Source: Arthrobacter sp. AZCC_0090 (lineage in GTDB: Bacteria > Actinomycetota > Actinomycetes > Actinomycetales > Micrococcaceae). Taken from it: a stretch of DNA of 64,000 bases. Positions 57,621 through 64,000 of the stretch are shown one piece after another; the first letter of the stretch is position 1, and every line of letters begins with the position of its first letter. The notes below the pieces were generated by a model that worked only from the letters and a program-made list of their open reading frames with translations, was not told where the DNA came from and ran no database searches. Both the position numbers and the translations under genes were made by a program. Location: assembly GCF_014207375.1 (NCBI RefSeq), contig NZ_JACHEE010000013.1:62001-126000 (forward strand), read 5' to 3'.

Positions 57621-59042
57621 TTAGGAATCGCGTTGCTGCTGTTTGATGCGGTTGGTCAGCTCTGTCACCTGGTTGTAGATCACACGGCGCTCGGCCATGA
57701 GTTCGCGTATCTTGCGATCGGCGTGGATCACCGTGGTGTGGTCGCGGCCGCCGAGCTCCTGGCCGATCTTGGGCAGGGACATATCCGTGAGCTCACGGCA
57801 CAGGTACATCGCGATTTGCCGCGCAGTCACCAAGGTGCGTGTACGGGACTTGCTGCAGAGCTCTTCCATGCTGAGCTTGAAGTACTCGGCCGTCTGCTTC
57901 AGGATCTGGTCAGCCGTGATCTCCTGGGCGCCGTCGTCGGTGATCAGGTCCTTAAGGACCATTTCGGCGAGGGCTACATCCACGGGCTGGCGGTTAAGGC
58001 TGGCGAACGCCGTGACGCGGATCAGTGCGCCTTCGAGCTCGCGGATGTTGCTGGAGATCTTGGAAGCGATGTACTCCAAGGCGTCGTCGGGGGCGGACAG
58101 TCCCTCGCTTTGTGCCTTCTTGCGGAGGATGGCGATGCGGGTTTCGAGTTCCGGCGGCTGGATATCGGTCAGCAGGCCCCACTCGAAACGGGACTTCATG
58201 CGGTCTTCGAAGCCCGCCAACTGCTTGGGGGGCAGGTCCGAGGTGATGACCACTTGTTTGTTGTTGTTGTGCAGGGCATTGAAGGTGTGGAAGAACTCTT
58301 CGAGCGTCCGGTCCTTGCCCGCCAGGAACTGGATATCGTCAATCAGCAGAACGTCGACGTTGCGGTAAGTGGTCTTGAAACTGGCACCTTCGTCGTCGCG
58401 GATGGAGTTGATGAAGTCGTTGGTGAACTCCTCGGAATTCACGTAGCGCACCCGGATCCCGCTGTAGAGCCGGCGGGCATAGTGGCCGATCGCGTGCAAC
58501 AGGTGCGTCTTGCCGAGCCCGGAATCCCCGTAGATGAACAGCGGGTTGTAGGCCTTGGCAGGTGCTTCCGCGACCGCCACAGCTGCAGCATGGGCGAAGC
58601 GGTTGGAGGAGCCGATCACGAAGGTGTCAAAGACGTACTTCGGGTTCAGCCGGCCGAATTCGTGCGAAGTGCTCGGCGGAGTGGGCTGGGGCTTCAGTTC
58701 CACTGCCAGGTCGTTTGCGGAAGAAAGCTCGACGACGGCGGCCGGCTCTTCGTGGATGGGCACCAGATCCGTGTCGACGTCGATCGCGCACCGGATGTCA
58801 TCGGAAAAGACACTGCGGAGGGCGTCGTCGAGGGCTTCCTTGACTTGTGTCTGGAGAACCTCGCGGGTCAGCTCATTGGGCACGGCCACCAGGAGGGTGG
58901 AGCCGATCAGGCCTTGCGCCTGGGCGAGGATAACGAAACCACGTTGCCGGGGTGTGACGCGATCGTCTTGTTCCAGCAGGCTCAGCACCCGCCGCCAGGA
59001 ACTTCCGACCGTGTTGGCGTGGTTGGCGTCGTCTACCGTCAT
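57621..59042 (-). CDS. dnaA: Chromosomal replication initiator protein DnaA
   Basis: A 473-residue AAA+ initiator. Domain I is at ~1-90. The AAA+ core has Walker A GDSGLGKTHLLHAIG, Walker B VLLIDDIQFLAGKDRTLEEF and the sensor region DRMKSRFEWGLLTDIQPPEL. The DNA-binding domain ends with GGRDHTTVIHADRKIRELMA, the DnaA-box recognition motif. The ATG at 59040-59042 has GAGGGAACC upstream. It binds boxes on both sides of its own gene, suggesting autoregulation. Confidence 0.98.
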   Translation of the reverse strand: MTVDDANHANTVGSSWRRVLSLLEQDDRVTPRQRGFVILAQAQGLIGSTLLVAVPNELTREVLQTQVKEALDDALRSVFSDDIRCAIDVDTDLVPIHEEPAAVVELSSANDLAVELKPQPTPPSTSHEFGRLNPKYVFDTFVIGSSNRFAHAAAVAVAEAPAKAYNPLFIYGDSGLGKTHLLHAIGHYARRLYSGIRVRYVNSEEFTNDFINSIRDDEGASFKTTYRNVDVLLIDDIQFLAGKDRTLEEFFHTFNALHNNNKQVVITSDLPPKQLAGFEDRMKSRFEWGLLTDIQPPELETRIAILRKKAQSEGLSAPDDALEYIASKISSNIRELEGALIRVTAFASLNRQPVDVALAEMVLKDLITDDGAQEITADQILKQTAEYFKLSMEELCSKSRTRTLVTARQIAMYLCRELTDMSLPKIGQELGGRDHTTVIHADRKIRELMAERRVIYNQVTELTNRIKQQQRDS

Positions 59043-59118
59043 CAATTGGTTCCCTCGAGTGCTTGCTTGCCTTGATTGCGGCAGCCGAAAGGTCCAAACC
59101 ATGAGTGGATTTCAAACC

Positions 59119-59290
59119 GAATCCACAGGGTTATGCACAGTCCGTGGATAATCGGCTACTGAGCCACTCTAGGGGATGGAAACCCCAGAAGATAGCTGGG
59201 AACATGCTTGTGGATAATTACACCGTTGTGGTTCTGAAACGGGCCCTGTGAGCCACTTCATCCACAGGCTGTTGGGGTCACTTAGCCACA
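59119..59290. promoter_or_regulatory. DnaA-box group upstream of dnaA
   Basis: TGTGGATAA at 59209-59217 plus one-mismatch boxes at 59119-59127, 59131-59139, 59143-59151, 59258-59266 and 59282-59290 lie in the 459-base dnaA/rpmH divergent gap. They probably serve dnaA autoregulation and may extend oriC. The remaining bases to 59501 hold the rpmH promoter and no gene. Confidence 0.75.
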
Positions 59291-59501
59291 GTTGGGGATA
59301 GCGGGCAAAACGGCTCCCGGTTTGACCTGGGGGGTCTTTTTGCCCTAACGTTGTGAAGTCCTATGTGTCCGCTTTTTGACCACCCGCACCTCCGGTAAAT
59401 CCGGCGTTGGGCGGCGGCGGATACACAAATAAACTTAGCGTCGGCCAGTTCTTCCCCTTTTGATCGGGTGGGCGCACCTTTGATCCACTGGAGTAACTAA
59501 C

Positions 59502-59639
59502 GTGAGCAAGCGGACTTTTCAGCCGAATAACCGCCGTCGGGCCAAGAAGCACGGCTTCCGCCTTCGTATGCGCACCCGTGCCGGCCGCGCCATCTTGGCC
59601 GCCCGTCGTGGCAAGGGCCGCGTCGAACTGTCGGCCTAA
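59502..59639 (+). CDS. rpmH: 50S ribosomal protein L34
   Basis: A 45-residue very basic protein beginning MSKRTFQPNNRRRAKKHGFR and ending GKGRVELSA, the canonical L34 sequence. GTG start with CTGGAG about 10 bases upstream. It is first of the rpmH-rnpA-yidD-yidC run. Confidence 0.97.
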   Translation: MSKRTFQPNNRRRAKKHGFRLRMRTRAGRAILAARRGKGRVELSA

Positions 59640-59679
59640 ATAACTGACTCGTCGGTCAGTCTCCCAAGCGAGTCACTAG

Positions 59680-60087
59680 GTGCTAGCCACCCGTAACCGT
59701 CTACGGACTTCAACCGACTTTTCAACAACTGTACGTTCCGGCGTCCGCAATGGACGCCGGAACTTAGTGTTATATACGGCACCTATCAGTGCCGGGGAAC
59801 CGAGCCGGATCGGCTTCATTGTTTCCAAAGCTGTCGGGAACGCTGTGACCAGGAACCTCGTTAAGAGGAGACTGAGAGAAGCAGGTGCTTTGTCTCTCAA
59901 GAGGCATGGCACAGGTCTTGCTGTTGTGGTCCGGGCTCTGCCTGCGGCTGCGACGGCAAGCTGGGACCAGCTGCTGACGGATTACAACGCCGCCTTGGCG
60001 GTGACCACGAAACGGCTCGTCGGATCCTCTCCGCGGGTTGTTTCGCCCACCCAGGGCACCACAACGGAAGGGACACCGCGTGCATGA
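59680..60087 (+). CDS. rnpA: Ribonuclease P protein component
   Basis: A 135-residue basic protein. Family blocks are NRLRTSTDFSTTVRSGVR, RIGFIVSKAVGNAVTRNLVK and RRLREAG (RNR motif). It assists RNase P RNA in maturing tRNA 5' ends. GTG start 40 bases after rpmH. The last codons overlap yidD. Confidence 0.95.
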   Translation: MLATRNRLRTSTDFSTTVRSGVRNGRRNLVLYTAPISAGEPSRIGFIVSKAVGNAVTRNLVKRRLREAGALSLKRHGTGLAVVVRALPAAATASWDQLLTDYNAALAVTTKRLVGSSPRVVSPTQGTTTEGTPRA

Positions 60088-60478
60088 GCTGAGCTCCGCC
60101 GTCGTCCGCTTCGTAAGAGTCGTTCCGAGGATCCTCGGAACATTTCTGTGGGAGCTGCCGCGCAACGTCCTCATGATCCTGTTGAAGACGTACCGTCGGA
60201 TCATTTCTCCCTTATACGGCCAGGTGTGCCGATTCTTCCCATCCTGCTCGGCTTATGCCCTCGAAGCGGTGACGGTCCATGGTGCCGTCAAGGGAAGCTG
60301 GCTCGCAGCGCGGCGCCTTGCGCGCTGCCACCCCTGGAACGCCGGCGGCGTGGACCACGTCCCCGCCGGACATCGCCATTGGCCCGAGGGCCAGACGCCC
60401 ACAATTGTTGTACTGAACAACCCGGACCTGTTCCTGGCTGTGCGGTCTGATGAAGACGGCCGCCGTACAGCGGCCTGA
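60080..60478 (+). CDS. yidD: Membrane protein insertion efficiency factor YidD
   Basis: A 132-residue protein with an amphipathic N-terminal helix. The YidD signature is CRFFPSCSAYALEAVTVHGA, then RCHPWNAGGVDHVP. It helps membrane insertion with YidC. GTG 60080 with AAGGGA upstream overlaps the rnpA end. The C-terminal ~45 residues extend beyond the ~75-residue core. Confidence 0.93.
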   Translation: MHELSSAVVRFVRVVPRILGTFLWELPRNVLMILLKTYRRIISPLYGQVCRFFPSCSAYALEAVTVHGAVKGSWLAARRLARCHPWNAGGVDHVPAGHRHWPEGQTPTIVVLNNPDLFLAVRSDEDGRRTAA

Positions 60479-60494
60479 GGAAATAGGGAAACGT

Positions 60495-61466
60495 ATGGAC
60501 ATCTTTGGAACAATTCTGGCCCCGTTCAAGTGGCTTGTGTCCGCGATCATGCTGGGGTTCCACGACGGCCTGAGCTTCATTGGCCTGCCCGCGGCGAATG
60601 GCTGGACCTGGACGCTGTCCATCATCGGCCTGGTGCTGGTGATTCGCGCCGCCCTTATCCCTGTGTTCGTCAAACAGATCAAGGCACAGCGAGGGATGCA
60701 GCTGCTTCAGCCTGATCTGAAGAAGATGCAGGCGAAGTACAAGGGCAAGACCGACCAGCTTTCCCGCCAGGCCATGGCCCAGGAACAGATGGCGCTGTAC
60801 AAGAAGCACGGCACCAACCCGTTCTCGGCATGTTTGCCCATGCTGATCCAGATGCCGTTCTTCTTCGCCCTGTTCCAAGTGCTTTCCGGCATCAGTGCTG
60901 CTAAGGAAGCCGGCCAGGGCATCGGTGCGCTGAGCCATGAGCAAGTCGTCCAGTTCGACCAGTCAAGTATTTTCGGCGCGCCCCTGTCTGCGACGTTGCT
61001 TCACGGCACGCCTGCAGGCGGCGACGTTGTGGCGGTGTGGGTCTTGTCGATCGTGATGATTCTCGCCATGACCGCTTCGCAGTTCATCACGCAGAAGCAG
61101 ATCATGGCCAAGAACATGTCCGAAGAGGCCATGGCCAGCCCGTTCATGCGTCAGCAGAAGATGATGCTCTACATCCTGCCGGTCGTCTTCGGCGTGGGTG
61201 GCATCAACTTCCCAATCGGTGTGCTTATCTACTGGACCACTACCAACCTGTGGACCATGGGCCAGCAGTTCTTTGTCATCCGCCGCATGCCGACGCCGGG
61301 ATCCCCCGCAGCCAAGGCACTTGCAGAGCGCCGCGCCGCCAAGGGCTTGCCGTCCATCCCGCTCCTGGGCGGCAAAAAGGACGCCGAAGTGGCTGCCGAA
61401 GTGGCGGCCGTCGAACTCAAGGCACAGCGCATCCAGCCACAACGTAAGAACAGGAAGAAGAAGTAA
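60495..61466 (+). CDS. yidC: Membrane protein insertase YidC
   Basis: A 323-residue YidC/Oxa1 protein of the Gram-positive type, with five helices and no large periplasmic domain. The conserved groove Arg is in LVIRAALIPVF; other blocks are PDLKKMQAKYKGKTDQLSR, FSACLPMLIQMPFFFALFQV and FPIGVLIYWTTTNLWTMGQQ. The basic C-terminal tail (QPQRKNRKKK) contacts ribosomes. The stop overlaps the jag start. Confidence 0.95.
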   Translation: MDIFGTILAPFKWLVSAIMLGFHDGLSFIGLPAANGWTWTLSIIGLVLVIRAALIPVFVKQIKAQRGMQLLQPDLKKMQAKYKGKTDQLSRQAMAQEQMALYKKHGTNPFSACLPMLIQMPFFFALFQVLSGISAAKEAGQGIGALSHEQVVQFDQSSIFGAPLSATLLHGTPAGGDVVAVWVLSIVMILAMTASQFITQKQIMAKNMSEEAMASPFMRQQKMMLYILPVVFGVGGINFPIGVLIYWTTTNLWTMGQQFFVIRRMPTPGSPAAKALAERRAAKGLPSIPLLGGKKDAEVAAEVAAVELKAQRIQPQRKNRKKK

Positions 61467-62044
61467 TGTCTGTTGAAAGCACCGAAGAGGCAACGGCCGC
61501 TGGGGCCACCGAGGAACTGGCAGAGGCCACGGTAGAAACTGCCGCTGAGGACGAGTCCACCGGAAAGAGCTCTTCCGTGAGCCGCCTTGAGGAAGAGGGC
61601 GACGTCGCCGCAGACTACCTCGAGGAACTCCTGGACATTGCCGACATCGACGGCGACATCGACATCGAGATCCGCAACGGCCGCACCTACATTTCCATCG
61701 CAGCCGAAGACGACTCCGAGGGTCTTGAGAGCCTCGTGGGCCGCGACGGTGAAGTGCTCGAAGCCCTTCAGGAGCTTGCGCGCCTCTCCGTACTGTCTGC
61801 GACCGAGAACCGCTCGCGCCTCGTGTTGGACATCAACGGTTACCGTAAAGAGCGTGCCGGCGATCTGCAGCAGATTGCCGAAGACGCCGTCGCCAAGGTC
61901 AAGGAGACGGGCGCTTCGGTGGCCCTTGAGCCTATGAGTGCCTACGAACGCAAGATTGTGCACGACGCTGTTGCGGACCTCGGCTTCGTTTCCGAGTCCG
62001 AGGGTGAAGGCGCTGGCCGGCACATCGTGGTTTCGGCCGACTAA
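61466..62044 (+). CDS. jag: Jag/KhpB-type KH and R3H RNA-binding protein
   Basis: A 192-residue protein with an acidic N-terminal ~45 residues. A KH domain follows (DIDIEIRNGRTYISIAAEDD; LVGRDGEVLEALQELARLSV), then an R3H domain (RLVLDINGYRKERAGDLQQI; PMSAYERKIVHDAVADLGF). It lacks the long Jag_N region. It binds RNA and, in other bacteria, influences envelope gene expression. It overlaps yidC by one base. Confidence 0.93.
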   Translation: MSVESTEEATAAGATEELAEATVETAAEDESTGKSSSVSRLEEEGDVAADYLEELLDIADIDGDIDIEIRNGRTYISIAAEDDSEGLESLVGRDGEVLEALQELARLSVLSATENRSRLVLDINGYRKERAGDLQQIAEDAVAKVKETGASVALEPMSAYERKIVHDAVADLGFVSESEGEGAGRHIVVSAD

Positions 62045-62050
62045 CGGATC

Positions 62051-62701
62051 ATGGTTGACATCACGGCAGCCGAATTGCAGGCGGCAGAGAAGATTTTTGG
62101 TGACCGTCTGGGGCTCGCGCAACGGTACGTAGAACATTTGGCGACGTCGGGGACCGAGCGCGGGCTGATCGGCCCGCGTGAAGTTCCCCGCCTCTGGAGC
62201 CGGCATGTTCTCAATTGTGCCGTCATCGAGTCGGCCATAGCCCACGGAAGCCACGTTGCGGATGTAGGTTCAGGTGCTGGGCTTCCCGGCTTGTGCTTGG
62301 CGATTGCACGTCCTGACCTTGAACTCACGTTGATCGAACCTCTCGAACGCCGGGTTATCTGGCTCCAGGAGGTAGTGGATGATCTGGGGCTGGACAACGT
62401 CACCGTGATGCGCACCCGGGCTGAGCTTGCGGTGGGAATGGTCAACGCTGACGTCGTTACAGCGAGGGCGGTCTCTGCTTTGTCCAAGCTAGCTGGCCTG
62501 ACCATTCCCTTGCTTAACGGCAAAGGCGAAGTGGTGGCGATCAAGGGCCGCAGCGCTGCCGAAGAGATTGAGCAAGCTGCAAAGGTCATCCGCAAGCTCG
62601 GAGGTGTGGAAACATCCGTTGTGGTTTGTGGACAGGAACTTTTGGAGGAACCCACCACAGTGGTGAGGATCGTCGTCAACAAACAGCGGAAGATCCCTTA
62701 G
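62051..62701 (+). CDS. rsmG: 16S rRNA (guanine(527)-N(7))-methyltransferase
   Basis: A 216-residue SAM methyltransferase. RsmG motifs are AQRYVEHLATSGTERGLIGP, RLWSRHVLNCAVI and VADVGSGAGLPGLCLAIARP (SAM site), with VVTARAVSALSKLAGLTIPL further on. It methylates G527 of 16S rRNA; loss gives low-level streptomycin resistance. It starts 6 bases after jag. Confidence 0.95.
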   Translation: MVDITAAELQAAEKIFGDRLGLAQRYVEHLATSGTERGLIGPREVPRLWSRHVLNCAVIESAIAHGSHVADVGSGAGLPGLCLAIARPDLELTLIEPLERRVIWLQEVVDDLGLDNVTVMRTRAELAVGMVNADVVTARAVSALSKLAGLTIPLLNGKGEVVAIKGRSAAEEIEQAAKVIRKLGGVETSVVVCGQELLEEPTTVVRIVVNKQRKIP

Positions 62702-62781
62702 CTTCGGCGCTGTGTCCCGCGTGTCCGCAGCCGAGCGGTTAAGCTAGAGAACGGCAGCTAGAGCCGAATGAGAGTGAGAGT

Positions 62782-63843
62782 GTGACAGTGGGCAGTAGCG
62801 AAACCTCCACGCAGCGGATCCCGCCGTTTATTTCCCTAGGGTCCGCGCGGGCTATGGCTGCGCCCTCGGCGTCGTTTGAATCCGCGCTGATGCGCACGAA
62901 TTTGGTTGCAAATTCCGCTGTTTCACGTGAAACCTTGATTGTCGGAAACGACAATGTCATGGACTCCATCGACGACTCCAGTCCAATTGCGCGCCAGCTC
63001 GCCAACGAGACCCGACGCCGCGAACGGCTGGTGGGACGCGAGCTGCCCAAGCCTGAGAAGACACGTATTTTCACAGTGTCCAATCAAAAGGGTGGGGTGG
63101 GAAAAACCACCACCACGGTCAACATCGCGGCTGCTTTAGCTTCTGCCGGACTCAATGTCCTGGTGATCGACATAGACCCCCAGGGCAATGCGTCCACCGC
63201 TCTTGGAATTGAGCATCACGCCGACGTTGACAGTATTTACGATGTACTGATCAATGACCTGCCACTGCGTGACGTCGTGGCTCCTTGCCCCGACATTCCC
63301 AATCTCATCTGCGCGCCGGCCACAATTCACCTGGCCGGCGCCGAAATTGAGTTGGTCTCCCTCGTTGCGCGTGAACAGCGCCTGCGCCGTGCAATCGATG
63401 TGTATTCGAAGGAACGAGCGAAGAACGGTGAAGGTCGCCTGGACTTCATCTTCATCGACTGCCCGCCGAGCCTGGGCCTGCTGACCGTCAACGCCTTCTG
63501 CGCGGCCAGCGAGGTTCTCATTCCCATCCAGTGCGAGTACTACGCGCTGGAAGGCCTCAGTCAGCTCCTCAAGAACATCGAAATGATCCAGAAGCATCTC
63601 AATGCTGATCTGGTCGTTTCCACCATTTTGCTGACGATGTACGACGGCCGCACCAATCTTGCTGCACAGGTGGCGTCGGAAGTTCGCCAGCATTTCCCGG
63701 ACCAAGTTCTCGGCGCCGTGGTTCCGCGCTCTGTGCGCATTTCTGAGGCGCCGAGTTACCAACAGACGGTGATGACTTATGATCCGTCATCCAGCGGCGC
63801 GTTGTCCTACATGGAAGCCGCAGCGGAAATCGCCGAGCGCTAG
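62782..63843 (+). CDS. parA: Chromosome-partitioning ATPase ParA
   Basis: A 353-residue Walker ATPase. The deviant Walker A is SNQKGGVGKTTTTVNIAAAL; other blocks are VLVIDIDPQGNASTALGIEH, FIFIDCPPSLGLLTVNAFCA and VVPRSVRISEAPSYQQTVMT. It has an N-terminal extension of ~90 residues that contains the parS DNA. It moves ParB-parS complexes. GTG start; parB follows after 67 bases. Confidence 0.95.
   Translation: MTVGSSETSTQRIPPFISLGSARAMAAPSASFESALMRTNLVANSAVSRETLIVGNDNVMDSIDDSSPIARQLANETRRRERLVGRELPKPEKTRIFTVSNQKGGVGKTTTTVNIAAALASAGLNVLVIDIDPQGNASTALGIEHHADVDSIYDVLINDLPLRDVVAPCPDIPNLICAPATIHLAGAEIELVSLVAREQRLRRAIDVYSKERAKNGEGRLDFIFIDCPPSLGLLTVNAFCAASEVLIPIQCEYYALEGLSQLLKNIEMIQKHLNADLVVSTILLTMYDGRTNLAAQVASEVRQHFPDQVLGAVVPRSVRISEAPSYQQTVMTYDPSSSGALSYMEAAAEIAER
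62919..62934. promoter_or_regulatory. parS: parS centromere-like site
   Basis: TGTTTCACGTGAAACC matches the bacterial parS consensus (TGTTTCACGTGAAACA) at 15 of 16 positions, with the inner 14-bp palindrome GTTTCACGTGAAAC intact. It lies inside the parA coding region, near the origin, where ParB would nucleate. Confidence 0.92.
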
Positions 63844-63910
63844 ACTTTCTGAATCACTGCAACATCCTTGGCGGGCTCCATTCTTGCCATTCCACCGGAG
63901 GGACATACTA

Positions 63911-64000
63911 ATGAGCGAAAAGCGACGAGGCCTGGGTAGGGGTCTTGGGGCTCTCATTCCCAGCTCCGCTTCGGCTGGCGCATCGGGCAATGGCGTTCCG
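63911..64000 (+). CDS. parB: Chromosome-partitioning protein ParB, N-terminus (cut by window edge)
   Basis: The first 30 codons only: MSEKRRGLGRGLGALIPSSA, then a Gly/Ser/Ala linker. The RRGLGRGLGALI motif is the conserved ParB N-terminus that stimulates ParA ATPase. It continues past base 64000. Confidence 0.93.
   Translation, partial: MSEKRRGLGRGLGALIPSSASAGASGNGVP

Noticed and set aside
1..64000. CRISPR arrays, rRNA genes and known riboswitches
   Set aside because: I saw no regularly spaced direct repeats, no rRNA conserved segments and no riboswitch core I could recognise by eye.

Overview
The window is chromosomal DNA from a high-GC actinobacterium, most likely of the Arthrobacter group (Micrococcaceae; Arthrobacter, Paenarthrobacter or Pseudarthrobacter). 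The evidence is the gene order parB-parA-rsmG-jag-yidC-yidD-rnpA-rpmH / dnaA-dnaN-gnd-recF-dciA-gyrB-gyrA-DUF3566-tRNA-Ile-tRNA-Ala, followed by the crgA / srtE-trpG / pknB-pknA-pbpA-rodA-pstP-fhaB-fhaA-tRNA-Leu block. The genus is inferred from synteny and protein flavour, not from a database search.

Layout. (1) 1-9.9 kb, variable metabolic region: a PfkB kinase fragment, an alpha/beta hydrolase, a RelA/SpoT-domain protein with a SulP transporter, a broken bile-acid:sodium-symporter gene behind an inverted-repeat element, a short LacI gene next to a DNA-binding-less LysR gene, a molybdate operon (TOBE regulator-modA-modB-modC) and a DUF5997 gene. (2) 10-14.8 kb, accessory segment: a coupled NUDIX / unknown 504-residue pair, a membrane protein, and a frameshifted IS110 transposase. 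(3) 14.8-22.1 kb, catabolism: a GntR(FCD)-linked 5-oxoprolinase-type operon (pxpA-pxpBC-biotin carboxylase) and a putrescine-oxidase-like gene divergent from a TetR regulator. Both control regions hold clear palindromic operators. (4) 22.3-34.5 kb, cell-wall growth and Ser/Thr signalling. (5) 34.5-37.5 kb, a compact alkylation-repair operon: two O6-methylguanine methyltransferases flank an ECF-like sigma factor, followed by alkB and tag. (6) 37.5-46.7 kb: an ArsR/cation-efflux pair, a second rodA, a dense DnaA-box cluster, an ArsR/SRPBCC pair, rhomboid protease, cyclophilin, a repeat-built coiled-coil protein, a glycosyltransferase and an EamA transporter. (7) 46.7-64 kb, the origin region: tRNAs, a DLW-39 microprotein, gyrase, recF, dnaN, dnaA and oriC, then rpmH to parB on the other strand, with a parS site inside parA.

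How the genes work together. DnaA, DnaN, RecF, DciA, gyrase and ParA/ParB/parS form the replication and segregation hub. RpmH, RnpA, YidD, YidC, Jag and RsmG make the usual translation/RNase P/membrane-insertion cluster. The fhaA-to-pknB block couples peptidoglycan synthesis (RodA, PbpA) to PASTA kinases and their phosphatase. The most promising under-described unit is the sigma factor embedded between two alkyltransferases. Other points of interest are the NUDIX/504-residue cassette and the extra DnaA-box clusters flanking the cation-efflux/rodA2 block.
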